Virus record (IMG/VR): IMGVR_UViG_3300025887_000011
Location: 27,808 to 91,807 of that record
Strand: one strand, 5' to 3'
From: a virus
DNA length: 64,000 nucleotides
The position numbers were made by a program, and so were the translations under genes. The notes below the pieces were generated by a model. It was not told where the DNA came from, made no database searches, and saw only the letters and a list, made by a program, of their open reading frames with translations. Below are positions 44,213 through 52,597 of the stretch, in pieces. Numbering within the stretch: position 1 is the stretch's first letter; every line of letters starts with the position of its first letter.

Positions 44213-44964
44213 AGTTCGCCAGCCTCAGACTTTTTGACGATTTCTTCGAATTCTTCTTGTGACGAAGCTTGGTTAAAGAACCAAAAAGCTATAACTGTTG
44301 AAGCTTGTTTAATTAAATCAAGATAAAACTGATCCTCAGATTCTTCAAGATCATAATAGTAAGAAATTTTATCTTCAAACTCCTCACCTTTAAAATATTC
44401 TTCAAACTTGTCGCTGTCTTTATCGTAAATGTAAGTCAAATTCAAACAATACCAAAGCAAAACTTTATTTTGAGCTTTTACATCTGCTGTATGATCGAAA
44501 AGAGATTGAAAGTTGGATTCGAAATCAACGATTTCTTTCCTGTTTAAAGCCATCTCTCCTTTGATTTCCTCAAATCTTTCTTTTTGAGCTTTTGTTTTCT
44601 TCTTTACGGTATCCAGTCTGATGTATTCGTTTTGAAGATCTAAAGCTTCTTTGTAATACTTCGCGTAATCTGATGCGTCGTCCTCGCTAAACAAACCACC
44701 GCTGTCGCTATACTTTTTAGCAAGCATAGCTTTTGTAAGGATACCCTTCTTGATACACTTGCTCATCTCAACCGAATAGACAAGTTCAGCTTCTTCAAGC
44801 TCTCGTCTAGTTGGTCTTCTGATCTGTATCTCAATAGGCTCCTTTTCCTTTACTGTTTTTTTCGTGGTAGTTTCTTCGCCAGTCTTTTTGTTTTTCTTGG
44901 TTGACTCCACTACTTTTTCAACCTCTTTATCGAGGGTGAATTGATATAATTTTTTATTTTCCAT
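44209..44964 (-). CDS. putative tail assembly chaperone-like protein
   Basis: A 251-residue protein with a basic N-terminal region (KKNKKTGEETTTKKTVKEKE) leading into EIQIRRPTRRELEEAELVYS, then long helices and an acidic C-terminal half (DKFEEYFKGEEFEDKISYYY). The phrase 'IRRPTRRELEEAEL' resembles the start of phage tail assembly chaperone/baseplate hub chaperone proteins, where binding to the tape measure is expected. It overlaps its downstream neighbour by 4 nt, and is preceded by AAGG before the ATG. Family membership is inferred from position and general layout only. Confidence 0.55.
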   Translation of the reverse strand: MENKKLYQFTLDKEVEKVVESTKKNKKTGEETTTKKTVKEKEPIEIQIRRPTRRELEEAELVYSVEMSKCIKKGILTKAMLAKKYSDSGGLFSEDDASDYAKYYKEALDLQNEYIRLDTVKKKTKAQKERFEEIKGEMALNRKEIVDFESNFQSLFDHTADVKAQNKVLLWYCLNLTYIYDKDSDKFEEYFKGEEFEDKISYYYDLEESEDQFYLDLIKQASTVIAFWFFNQASSQEEFEEIVKKSEAGEL

Positions 44965-44969
44965 ATGCC

Positions 44970-45257
44970 TTATTTAAATTTAAACGAAACTTGGTAATTT
45001 TCAATTTCTTTTTCCATATTTCTTGCTGATTCATTGCCGAAATCCAATATTCTTTTCCTTATCCATGATAATTTATCTGGGGTAAAGTGATCGGCGGTTT
45101 TAATTATTGGGTGATATTTTTTTGGCACCTCATCGTAAAGTTTTTGATAATGAAAGTCATGATCATTTTTCATGTCTTCCACAAGCATTAACATAACTTT
45201 GAAGAGGCCAGAAATCTCCTTATATGATGTATTGTTGAGAATTTTTTTAGCATTCAT
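44970..45257 (-). CDS. small tail-operon protein, function unknown
   Basis: A 95-residue helical protein, first gene of the leftward tail operon. It has KEISGLFKVMLMLVEDMKND followed by KLSWIRKRILDFGNESARN. No recognised motif. Its promoter TTGAAA-16-TATAAT lies in the 45-nt intergenic region, and the leader AGGACAAAGGT precedes the ATG. It may be a tail assembly factor given the genes that follow. Confidence 0.6.
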   Translation of the reverse strand: MNAKKILNNTSYKEISGLFKVMLMLVEDMKNDHDFHYQKLYDEVPKKYHPIIKTADHFTPDKLSWIRKRILDFGNESARNMEKEIENYQVSFKFK

Positions 45258-45273
45258 ACCTTTGTCCTGTATT

Positions 45274-45301
45274 ATTATAACAAAAAAAGTGTAATTTTCA
45301 A
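45274..45301 (-). promoter_or_regulatory. sigma70-type promoter of the tail operon
   Basis: On the minus strand TTGAAA (45301-45296), a 16-nt spacer and TATAAT (45279-45274). The start would fall near 45267, ahead of the leader GGACAAAGGT and the ATG at 45257. It overlaps the GTGTAATTT box for the opposite operon. Confidence 0.65.
45289..45297 (+). promoter_or_regulatory. GTGTAATTT box for the neck operon
   Basis: GTGTAATTT followed by 5 nt and the ATG at 45303. It overlaps the -35 box of the divergent tail promoter, so both are unlikely to be used at once. Confidence 0.5.
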
Positions 45302-45302
45302 T

Positions 45303-45770
45303 ATGGCAGGGTTTTTATCTTCATCTCAAATAACAGAAATCGAAAGTCTGTATAACAAATTGCACGAAACATTCGCGCAACAAATAACGGTTTATAAGAA
45401 TGGAACAAGGGTTTTAATAGCCCACGACCCTAAGTATAACGCTGTTTATGGTAGGGACAATAGGGGAAAAAGAGATAGCGTTAAATACGAAAAGCTATCT
45501 AAATCTTTTGACGCTAGGATTTATTATGTAAAACTAGAAGAAGAAAAATTTAGTTACGAAAGTCAAAAAAGCCAAATAAAAGTCGACATGATTAAAGGCT
45601 CAGTCAAGATTTTTGTAAAAAAAGAAGGTTTCGATTTTCTTCAAGAAGCAAGAAGAGTCGAGCTAGACGGAAGAAAGTTTAGCATCCATACAGATGGAAT
45701 GCCGTTTGGTTTAACTGGTAACCTTTTTTATACTTTTTACTTAACTCCTTTAGAAGAATCCGAAGAATAA
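45303..45770 (+). CDS. putative head-closure/neck protein
   Basis: A 155-residue protein with beta-rich segments: QQITVYKNGTRVLIAHDP at the start, SFDARIYYVKLEEE, SVKIFVKKEGFDFLQEAR and RVELDGRKFSIHTDGMPFGL, ending LFYTFYLTPLEESEE. The order (an oligomer barrel with a final 'v.~~Gr.y.v.~~~p.g' strand) resembles phage stopper/head-tail joining proteins. It heads a rightward operon that next contains a neck-like protein and the tail tube genes, which fits a head-closure or adaptor role. No direct family match is claimed. Confidence 0.58.
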   Translation: MAGFLSSSQITEIESLYNKLHETFAQQITVYKNGTRVLIAHDPKYNAVYGRDNRGKRDSVKYEKLSKSFDARIYYVKLEEEKFSYESQKSQIKVDMIKGSVKIFVKKEGFDFLQEARRVELDGRKFSIHTDGMPFGLTGNLFYTFYLTPLEESEE

Positions 45771-46333
45771 TGGTCAAAATTCCAAAGTCAATTCAAAAAG
45801 ATATAGCTAAAAGATCTCTTAAAGCTAATAAAAAAGAGGTTAAGAAACCCTTTGATAAAAAATTCAATGAAATAAAAGAACAGATGATAGAAGAATTTCT
45901 GTCTAATCCTGTTACAGCTGAAATACTATCTGGGCCAACATCTAGCAACACAAGCGGAACTCTTGGGGGAGAAGCGAATCTTTTTTCTTTTATTGGGTTC
46001 TCCTCTGGGGATAAACCTATAGAGCCAATAGTGCAAATACTAAGATCAGCAACATACAAAGAAACAAAAGATGGTTATAAGATAACTATTCCTTCTGCTG
46101 AAGATATATTCGCAGTTACACCAATGCCCTGGGCTACAGGCAGAAGTTGGGCTAAAGGGGTAGAAACTGGTATTTCTGGGCTAGGTTATCTTTTAAACAA
46201 AAAAACTACAAAGAGTAGATCTGGAGCAGCGATACAAACAAGCAAAAAAGTAAGAAGCGGAGGTTTTAAAAACACACTTTATATATCTTCCTTAATAAAA
46301 AAATATAAAAAAAGATTTAAGAAAATATTATGA
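45770..46333 (+). CDS. putative neck/tail completion protein
   Basis: A 187-residue basic protein (VKIPKSIQKDIAKRSLKANK at the start). TPMPWATGRSWAKGVETGIS and GLGYLLNKK form a central region rich in Gly, Trp and Lys, and the C-terminus is strongly basic (KKYKKRFKKIL). It overlaps both neighbours: the ATG shares one base with the upstream stop and its stop overlaps the next start. The position between a head-closure-like protein and the tail genes resembles HK97 gp10-like neck proteins, but this remains inference. Confidence 0.52.
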   Translation: MVKIPKSIQKDIAKRSLKANKKEVKKPFDKKFNEIKEQMIEEFLSNPVTAEILSGPTSSNTSGTLGGEANLFSFIGFSSGDKPIEPIVQILRSATYKETKDGYKITIPSAEDIFAVTPMPWATGRSWAKGVETGISGLGYLLNKKTTKSRSGAAIQTSKKVRSGGFKNTLYISSLIKKYKKRFKKIL

Positions 46334-47202
46334 TAGAACAGTATCACCATAAAGTAACCAACTCTTTTATGCTTTGGTTTGACAATTACCTCTTGGATAA
46401 AGGTAAAGCTTATACAAACTACACAGGTATAGCTCTCGATCATTACACCGATGATAGATTAGATCCTGCTTATGAAGCTTATGGAAGCCCATATAAACAA
46501 TGGGTAATAGACTCTTCAATAACTGGAGCAATAATTCCTGATTATGTGACTGTAGGAAATACTCCATCTGGGCAATTCAACCCCTCTATTACTGGAAGAG
46601 AAGGGGTTGCTATCGATTTTGATAACGGAAGAGCATTAATGAAGGGTTCTAATGAAAACCTAAATGTAACATGTGATTTTTCAGTAAAAGATTTCAATCT
46701 ATATTTTACCAACGAAACAGAAGAGGATCTTATTATAGAAAACGACTATGAGATAAATTCAAGGATTATACCTAGAGAACAGAAGCCTATAGCACCATAC
46801 GATCAAGTTGTTCCAGCTGTATTTTTCAACACTACTTTTGCACAAAATAAAGGTTTTGCATTTGGAGGTATGGAAGAAACAACAACAAAAATAATAGCAA
46901 CTGTTATGTCTGAAGATAGTTATATGCTAGATGGTGTACTTTCTATCTTTGCAGACTCTCATAATGAGAACATAGCTATAATTCCTATGGAAGACCATCC
47001 ATTTAATGAGTTTAATGATTTAAAATCAGGCATTTACAACTATAAAAATCTGTCAAAAGAACATAACAAGTGTAATGGTATGTATGTTAATGGTGTTACT
47101 ACATCAAAGCTTACAGATAGAGCTAGAAAATCATTATCAAACGATATTTTTGTCGGTTTTATAGATTTCGAGCTTCAACAGCATAGATTTAGGCATCAAT
47201 AA
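46330..47202 (+). CDS. putative tail terminator/completion protein
   Basis: A 290-residue structural protein. It has AVFFNTTFAQNKGFAFGGME and TTTKIIATVMSEDSYMLDGV, giving a beta sandwich-like pattern, followed by DGVLSIFADSHNENIAIIPM and ending YVNGVTTSKLTDRARKSLSN. The two halves of alternating strands suggest a ring-forming protein such as a tail terminator, and the location just before the tail tube genes fits. It overlaps the neck gene by 4 nt. Assignment is based on place and pattern. Confidence 0.55.
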   Translation: MIEQYHHKVTNSFMLWFDNYLLDKGKAYTNYTGIALDHYTDDRLDPAYEAYGSPYKQWVIDSSITGAIIPDYVTVGNTPSGQFNPSITGREGVAIDFDNGRALMKGSNENLNVTCDFSVKDFNLYFTNETEEDLIIENDYEINSRIIPREQKPIAPYDQVVPAVFFNTTFAQNKGFAFGGMEETTTKIIATVMSEDSYMLDGVLSIFADSHNENIAIIPMEDHPFNEFNDLKSGIYNYKNLSKEHNKCNGMYVNGVTTSKLTDRARKSLSNDIFVGFIDFELQQHRFRHQ

Positions 47203-47226
47203 TTTCACAATACAAGAAAACAACTG

Positions 47227-47239
47227 TAAACATTTTAAA
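47227..47239 (+). promoter_or_regulatory. TAAACATTTTAAA element before tube gene 1
   Basis: This element lies 23 nt before the ATG; the same element is at the same distance before the second tube gene. It could be a promoter or translation enhancer, or a relic of gene duplication. Confidence 0.35.
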
Positions 47240-47249
47240 TCATAATGCT

Positions 47250-48458
47250 ATGGCACAATCACGAAATAGAGTAATTTATCAATCGGAAGCGCTTTTTGGA
47301 AGTAAGGAATATAATTCCATCTCGAAAAAAGATCACACGCAGCTTTTCCGCGTACAAAGCGCGAACTACGGGTTCACAATTAACCGTCAAGACGTAAACC
47401 AGTATGGAAACTTGGCAAGAATCGATTCTTTGATTCTTGAGCCACCTACTGTTAACTTTGATATTAGTTATTATCCCACAAACGGTTATAACGAAAGAGC
47501 CCTAGGCTTTTCTGTTACAAACACAACTAACCCAGCAGAAGCTCAGTTTTCTTCTGGAGCACTTGCTGGAGGAAGCGGTCAAAACTTTTACGTTTTAACT
47601 GTCGAAGATGGATTCGATGCAAACCTCGATAGGGCTAGCGGTTCTACAGAACACCAAATCGTAGGAATCGGAAACGCCTTCCTTACAGACTACACCCTCG
47701 ATCTTGCAGTTGGATCTCTTCCTACTGCTACTGTTGCCTTCGAAGCTTCAAACATCATCTCTGACACTACTGTTACTGGTAATGACGCTTTGGGGACATT
47801 CGGTTATAGTGGTATTTCTAGTCCTGCTGTCGAGCCTGTCCAAGGAGTTCCTCTTAGCGATACAAACGCAGCTTTCGAAAATATTAAGATTCCTTATGCA
47901 ACTGGAAACTCTTGGTCTGGAGATAACGGAGTTTATACTTCAGACGCAGAAGACAAACTTTCAGCTCTTCGCCCAGGAGATATCGGACTTGATCTTACAT
48001 CGTTTAATGGCATTGCCTTAAGTACCATTGGAGGAACTAGTGGAATTCACGTTCAAAGCGCTTCTCTTTCATTGCCTCTTTCCAGAACACCAATTGAAAG
48101 ACTTGGTTCTAAATTCCCGTTTGCACGGGTTGTAGACTTCCCAGTTAACGCATCTTTAACAGTTAACGCTTTCGTTAACACTCAAGTTTCCCAAAACCTT
48201 GCAGATCTAATTTCTGGTTGCGGTGGACAAGGACTTAAAGAGGTTAGTGTTAGTCTCAAAGAGTGCGGAGGCACAACAGACGGACTAAAAATAACTCTTA
48301 AAGGATGTACTCTTGATTCTGAAAGCTTCTCATCAAGCATCGGATCAAACAAGAGTGTCGACTTAACTTTCTCAACTCAAATTGGAGGAATTAGAGATCT
48401 TGAAAAAGGAGTGTTCTTCAGCGGCAGCAACAATACACCCCTTCCCTGGGAATATTAA
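47250..48458 (+). CDS. tail tube-like structural protein 1
   Basis: A 402-residue protein, paralogous to the next gene. Both share RVQSANYGFTINRQDVNQYG near residue 32, ARIDSL.LEPPTVNF, GNAFL.DYT.DL.VG..PT, SASLS.PLSRTPIE..GSKF, FARVVDFPVNA and TLDSESFSSSIGSNK..DLTF. The duplicated block order, the position after the neck genes and the similarity to other tail proteins point to the main tail tube or a related tail ring. No sheath gene follows, as in siphoviruses. There is no Shine-Dalgarno sequence. It is probably one of the most abundant virion proteins; codon use appears cleaner (more C-ending codons) than in neighbours. Confidence 0.75.
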   Translation: MAQSRNRVIYQSEALFGSKEYNSISKKDHTQLFRVQSANYGFTINRQDVNQYGNLARIDSLILEPPTVNFDISYYPTNGYNERALGFSVTNTTNPAEAQFSSGALAGGSGQNFYVLTVEDGFDANLDRASGSTEHQIVGIGNAFLTDYTLDLAVGSLPTATVAFEASNIISDTTVTGNDALGTFGYSGISSPAVEPVQGVPLSDTNAAFENIKIPYATGNSWSGDNGVYTSDAEDKLSALRPGDIGLDLTSFNGIALSTIGGTSGIHVQSASLSLPLSRTPIERLGSKFPFARVVDFPVNASLTVNAFVNTQVSQNLADLISGCGGQGLKEVSVSLKECGGTTDGLKITLKGCTLDSESFSSSIGSNKSVDLTFSTQIGGIRDLEKGVFFSGSNNTPLPWEY

Positions 48459-48477
48459 TAGTATAACTAAAAATTTA

Positions 48478-48490
48478 TAAACATTTAATA
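48478..48490 (+). promoter_or_regulatory. TAAACATTTAATA element before tube gene 2
   Basis: The same element as at 47227-47239, also 23 nt before the ATG. Confidence 0.35.
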
Positions 48491-48500
48491 AAAAAAACAA

Positions 48501-49643
48501 ATGGCAACTTCAAGAAATAGAGTAATTTATCAATCAGAATCCCTTTTTATCAGTAAAGAGCTGGATTCAGTAGTAACAGGCCAGCACTGCGAACTTATCC
48601 GTGTTCAAAGCGCTAACTATGGCTTCACCATCAACAGACAGGATGTAAACCAGTACGGAAACCTAGCAAGAATTGATTCTCTCGTTCTTGAGCCACCAAC
48701 AGTAAACTTTGATTATTCATATTACCTAGGTGACGGCTACAATGAAAAAGCAATGGGATTCGCTATTGATGGAAATTCACAGTTTGCATCTGGACACGTT
48801 GAAACATCAAGTGGAAACAACTTCTACATGGTTACTTCTAACGAAGGTATTGACGCAGTTGATTTCCTTAATGGAGACCCTTACAGTCTTGTCGGAATTG
48901 GAAACGCTTTCCTAAGTGATTACACTGTTGATCTTTCTGTAGGAGCGATACCAACCGTAACGGTTAGTTTTGAAGCTTCCAACATCAACTCTGAAAATGG
49001 TTTGGTTACGGGAACAGCACCTTCAAACAACAGGATTACAGGATCTCTTCCTTCTATCGATCCAGCTCTAGGAGATATTATTCCTGGCTCCCCTTCGATC
49101 AGAACACCAAGAAACACTGGAGATAACGGCCCAACAGCATTAAGACCTGGAGACATCACACTGTCTTTCCCTGGATTTGATGAGGGTGCCGCAGAATCTG
49201 GTACTCTTACCACGTTAAGTGGCGCAGGAGCATTCCACGTTCAAAGTGCATCTCTTTCAGTGCCTCTTTCAAGAACTCCAATTGAAAAGGTCGGTTCAAA
49301 GTTTCCGTTTGCTAGGGTTGTAGACTTCCCAGTTAACGCTACGCTTTCTGTAAATGCAGTTCTTAACACACTTCAAGCAGGAAACCTCGCAAAGGTTATT
49401 GCTGGTTGTGCTCAAGCTGGAGGCAAAGAAGTAGAACTTCAGGTTAATACCTGTGAAGGCCCATCAGCAATCAAGTGGACTCTTAAAGGAGCTACTTTAG
49501 ATTCTGAGAGTTTCTCATCGAGCATTGGATCAAATAAGACTGTAGACCTTACATTCGGAGTTCAGCTTGGTGGAGTTAATGACACTTCTCAGGGTATCGT
49601 TTGCGATGCTGCCGCCAAAACAAGAAACCCTTTCACGGCTTAG
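48501..49643 (+). CDS. tail tube-like structural protein 2
   Basis: A 380-residue paralogue of the preceding gene, sharing most conserved blocks: RVQSANYGFTINRQDVNQYG, ARIDSLVLEPPTVNFDYSYY, GNAFLSDYTVDLSVGAIPT, SASLSVPLSRTPIEKVGSKF and FARVVDFPVNATLSVN. The middle (about 160-225) differs most and is probably a surface insertion. Two forms of the tube protein could form hetero-rings, or one could be the tube and the other a tip or decoration protein. It is the last gene of the rightward neck operon and ends just before a strong terminator. Confidence 0.75.
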   Translation: MATSRNRVIYQSESLFISKELDSVVTGQHCELIRVQSANYGFTINRQDVNQYGNLARIDSLVLEPPTVNFDYSYYLGDGYNEKAMGFAIDGNSQFASGHVETSSGNNFYMVTSNEGIDAVDFLNGDPYSLVGIGNAFLSDYTVDLSVGAIPTVTVSFEASNINSENGLVTGTAPSNNRITGSLPSIDPALGDIIPGSPSIRTPRNTGDNGPTALRPGDITLSFPGFDEGAAESGTLTTLSGAGAFHVQSASLSVPLSRTPIEKVGSKFPFARVVDFPVNATLSVNAVLNTLQAGNLAKVIAGCAQAGGKEVELQVNTCEGPSAIKWTLKGATLDSESFSSSIGSNKTVDLTFGVQLGGVNDTSQGIVCDAAAKTRNPFTA

Positions 49644-49671
49644 TTGTTAATTAAACTTGTTCATATATAAT

Positions 49672-49701
49672 AAAAAACCCCGCTGCAAGGCGGGGTTTTT
49701 T
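49672..49701. terminator. bidirectional rho-independent terminator
   Basis: AAAAAA-CCCCGC-TGCAAG-GCGGGG-TTTTTT. A 6-bp GC stem with A and T tracts, between the ends of the rightward tube operon and the leftward head operon. It fits both directions. Confidence 0.93.
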
Positions 49702-49727
49702 AGTTGACAATAATAACAAGGGTAACA

Positions 49728-50186
49728 CTACAAAACCTCTGCCTCAATCCCTCCAACCTGTCTAGGTTCGGATTGATACATATTATATCTAGTCACAAGA
49801 TCTGTTATTTCACTCTTTGCGTCGTTAGCCAAACCACGAATAACCTTTGCGGTTTCGTTTCTGTTTGCAAACGCGACTCTACTTTCTCCGTCTTTTAGAG
49901 AAATGATCTCACCAGAGCCATCGCTACAATTGTCCATAACGCCACGTAGGGCACTCCTAGCCTTCTTGGAGTAGTAATTGTGCATGTACATTCGTTTGTA
50001 TATAGCCCACGCCTCACAGTCTCCATCTGGAGGGTATTCACCGAATGATGTGTCTATAAGAGCATTTAGTGCTCCTACGTTACTTTCTAGCCAACATTCA
50101 ATAGATTGAAGTGAGTTTAATGAATCGTCGTTATCAAACTCACACTCCATTATTTCTGCAGCTGCTTTTTGTAAAGGTGTTTCCAT
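49728..50186 (-). CDS. head-region protein, function unknown
   Basis: A 152-residue helical protein downstream of the capsid block. CEAWAIYKRMYMHNYYSKKA and TYHDI-free basic segments suggest a DNA- or protein-binding helix bundle; KSEITDLVTRYNMYQSEPRQ precedes a short tail. No recognised motif. It is next to the head genes and ends before the terminator, so a head-tail connector or assembly role is possible. It abuts its upstream neighbour. Confidence 0.58.
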   Translation of the reverse strand: METPLQKAAAEIMECEFDNDDSLNSLQSIECWLESNVGALNALIDTSFGEYPPDGDCEAWAIYKRMYMHNYYSKKARSALRGVMDNCSDGSGEIISLKDGESRVAFANRNETAKVIRGLANDAKSEITDLVTRYNMYQSEPRQVGGIEAEVL

Positions 50187-50705
50187 TTAAATATCTCCAA
50201 GTATTCTAAGCGCTTCTGCGTTTTTTGGATCTTTTGGATCAAGGATGATGGACTGTTTTGAAGTTGGCATTACATTCCTCATATTATTTTTATTTGTATC
50301 TAGGAAATGTTTTTTTAAAGCTGACTTCATTCTTTGATGAGGAAGGAATGGGTTTAGTCCAACCTTATAAGCCATATCTCTCATGTCTGCATAAGTCATA
50401 GAGTTAAGTTTTTCCTCAAATACGTCAGGTTCATTAGTTCCAAATGGACTAATCTCATCGATACCTAAAACAACCTCCAACTTAGCCATTTTCTCTCTGA
50501 ATTCAGGCGTGTTAACTTGGCCGCTAGCTTTCATTTCCTCAATTTGATCAATCAACGAAACCTTCTTTTGGGGTTTTTCTTCTTCTACTTTCTCAAAAGC
50601 TTCTTCTCGGGCTTCATCTAGTTTTTTTGCGGTGACCTCTTCGGTTTTGCTAACGCCGTAAGAAACGTCCGTGTTTTTCTTTTTTGATGTTTTTTTCTTT
50701 GCCAT
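50187..50705 (-). CDS. head-region protein with SAP/HeH-like C-terminal helix pair
   Basis: A 172-residue protein. The N-terminus is Lys-rich (MAKKKTSKKKNTDVSYGVSK) and the middle acidic and coiled-coil-like. Near residues 105-140, MTYADMRDMAYKVGLNPFLP followed by QRMKSALKKHFL has the helix-extension-helix look of SAP/HeH or Rho-N domains that bind nucleic acid. In phages such domains occur in head-joining proteins. TATAAT lies 5 nt before the ATG. It follows the capsid genes after a clear terminator, so it may be transcribed separately. Confidence 0.58.
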   Translation of the reverse strand: MAKKKTSKKKNTDVSYGVSKTEEVTAKKLDEAREEAFEKVEEEKPQKKVSLIDQIEEMKASGQVNTPEFREKMAKLEVVLGIDEISPFGTNEPDVFEEKLNSMTYADMRDMAYKVGLNPFLPHQRMKSALKKHFLDTNKNNMRNVMPTSKQSIILDPKDPKNAEALRILGDI

Positions 50706-50743
50706 ATTCTATTATAAGTTAGTTATACGATATTTACACAAAA

Positions 50744-50771
50744 AAAGGCCACTCAGTTAAGAGCGGCCTTT
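50744..50771 (-). terminator. rho-independent terminator after the capsid gene
   Basis: AAAGGCC-x-CTC / GAG-x-GGCCTTT with an AGTTAA loop; the minus strand continues with a T run. It lies 39 nt after the capsid stop and allows high capsid expression without the downstream genes. Confidence 0.88.
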
Positions 50772-50809
50772 AAAAATTAGTTTTTTATTGATTGTATTAA
50801 CTAAGATCT

Positions 50810-51937
50810 TTACAGACCTTTACAGATAACACCTGCAAGAGCGCGGTTATCGAGAACCATACGGCCCTCTTCGATACCACCGTACCAACCGATCTTATTC
50901 TGACGAATACTGTACTGGTCATCAGCGGTAAGCTGGAACTCAGAACCGTTTTCTTCGTCAACTGCGATAGCTTTAACGAGCGCGTCGCGTCCACGATCAA
51001 GTCCAAGAAGGATTTCGTCACCTGCTCCAAATACAGCACCACTGGTACCATCTGCTTTGGTGTAAGATTTTGCACCAGCGACGGCCTCAAAGATTGTGTT
51101 GAACTTTTGTCCAATACCAAGCTCGTTGACTTCCATAATGGAAATACCGTAGAAGTCAGGAAGACCACCACCAGATTGGTAAACAGACTCTCTGAGTGCC
51201 TCTGGAGCAGCAATATCAGCACCGTTTGAGTCGTTAGACTTGGTGTTTACTGCGTTGTAAGACATGGCGCGAAGAGATTTAACTGCTTCTGGAGAAACCA
51301 TGATGTCGGTAATTCCACGACGACCACCTTCAGGAGTTCCTTTGGCCCATGAAGTATTGATACGCTTGGCGCGAGTCAAAAGCTCATTGAAGTCGTCAAG
51401 AAGGAAAGAGCCGTCAACAGCAGCGCGGAAAACGTGATCCTTGCCGTTGGTTTCAGCACCTGCAACAGCACCCATGATAAGGTTAGCTGAAGTCTTCTCT
51501 TGCTTGAGAAGAATTTCTTGAGCCATGCGAGTGAATGTCTTGCTGATTACGTCCATGCGGCTCTTAGCTGCATAACGACGGTCAAAGCTAACAGCGGTAT
51601 CAAGGCTATAAGTAGCTACTTTAAGCTCGGATACCGTAGGAACAACTTGGTTCTGTGGAAGACCACCAGCAACAGTGTTGCTGTAGATCTGCACGTAGTC
51701 CTCGTCAGTTACGTCATAGTAAAGATCAAGAGGAATAGATGGGTTGTCTTCGGAGTTGAACTGTAGCGAAGTAAACAGGTTACTAAGTACAGGAGCATTG
51801 TTGATTACTTCAGCGATAACTGGACCGATGAATTCAGCAAGTGCGACTTGAGCTTCATAAGCAACCGAGCGGTTCTTAGAGGCCATAGCTTTAATAAGCT
51901 CGATTTGTTCTGGAGTTCTTTTAAGAGAAATTTTCAT
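50810..51937 (-). CDS. major capsid protein, HK97-like
   Basis: A 375-residue capsid protein. EFIGPVIAEVINNAPVLSNL and SVSFDRRYAAKSRMDVI-like core helices, RMAQEILLKQEKTSANLIMG (spine helix), then ILLGLDRGRDALVKAIAVDE and QFQLTADDQYSIRQNKIGWY at the P-domain end resemble other HK97-fold phage capsids. It lacks a long N-terminal delta domain; the scaffold is in the neighbouring protease gene. The unusually even use of C-ending codons is typical for abundant proteins. No Shine-Dalgarno precedes the ATG (AAATATATAAATATG). It is followed by a terminator and preceded by a probable decoration protein. Confidence 0.87.
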   Translation of the reverse strand: MKISLKRTPEQIELIKAMASKNRSVAYEAQVALAEFIGPVIAEVINNAPVLSNLFTSLQFNSEDNPSIPLDLYYDVTDEDYVQIYSNTVAGGLPQNQVVPTVSELKVATYSLDTAVSFDRRYAAKSRMDVISKTFTRMAQEILLKQEKTSANLIMGAVAGAETNGKDHVFRAAVDGSFLLDDFNELLTRAKRINTSWAKGTPEGGRRGITDIMVSPEAVKSLRAMSYNAVNTKSNDSNGADIAAPEALRESVYQSGGGLPDFYGISIMEVNELGIGQKFNTIFEAVAGAKSYTKADGTSGAVFGAGDEILLGLDRGRDALVKAIAVDEENGSEFQLTADDQYSIRQNKIGWYGGIEEGRMVLDNRALAGVICKGL

Positions 51938-51967
51938 ATTTATATATTTTCTAGTTGTTTGTTAAGA

Positions 51968-52573
51968 TTACAGACCAAGTGCGATAACTGCATAATCACC
52001 AGCGAAAGCGTCAGTGATAGTTCCGCTTGAGCGGCTTCCAGTTCCGATTACAGTGCCAACTTTTTCAGCTGCTGTAGGGCCGCAAGGAGCAAGCTTTCCA
52101 GAAGCTCCAAGTGCTACACCGCCACCGACTGCAAGTGCTCCGTCATAACCAAGAGAAGTCAAGGTAAAGACTCCGCGAGTAGCTACAGGAACAGCTTGTC
52201 CAGGTAGTACACAGAAAAGCTCTTCAGCTTTGATTGGGTTGTAAAGAAGCTTCTCTCCGTTTTCGTCAGTCTTAGCTGTTTGGCGAAGAGTAAGTCCAAG
52301 CATAGCGTCTCCGCTTGTTGCTGGAGCACACTCAAGCTGAACGCTTGGGTACTGAGCTTTAACGAAAGGATAATCGGTCTTACCAAGGTAAGCGTTATCT
52401 GAGTAAGCTACGGGGTCTTTATCGAAGTTTCCAGCGGAAACTTTAACAAAAACACCTGCATCGCCGTTGCCTGAGTCTGTAGTAGCCTCGTTAGCATAAG
52501 CACCGTCTAGTGCGAAAAGATTGATAACATCATTTTCGTCGTATTGTCTGAATGGTAGAATTCTGAGTGACAT
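51968..52573 (-). CDS. putative head decoration protein
   Basis: A 201-residue protein immediately before the capsid gene in transcription order, the usual place of decoration proteins. It is Gly/Ala/Thr-rich and beta-rich (VPVATRGVFTLTSLGYDGAL; VGGGVALGASGKLAPCGPT; GTVIGTGSRSSGTITDAFAG), a composition typical of gpD-type or beta-tulip decoration proteins, and ends in a strand (DYAVIALGL). Its codon use resembles the capsid gene. No signal peptide. Confidence 0.7.
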   Translation of the reverse strand: MSLRILPFRQYDENDVINLFALDGAYANEATTDSGNGDAGVFVKVSAGNFDKDPVAYSDNAYLGKTDYPFVKAQYPSVQLECAPATSGDAMLGLTLRQTAKTDENGEKLLYNPIKAEELFCVLPGQAVPVATRGVFTLTSLGYDGALAVGGGVALGASGKLAPCGPTAAEKVGTVIGTGSRSSGTITDAFAGDYAVIALGL

Positions 52574-52597
52574 AATTATTATTTTAGTTTAGATTGT

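Noticed and set aside
44205-44215. Programmed frameshift linking the two putative tail assembly proteins
   Set aside because: The genes overlap as GTGA with a normal restart and I saw no clear slippery heptamer near the junction.
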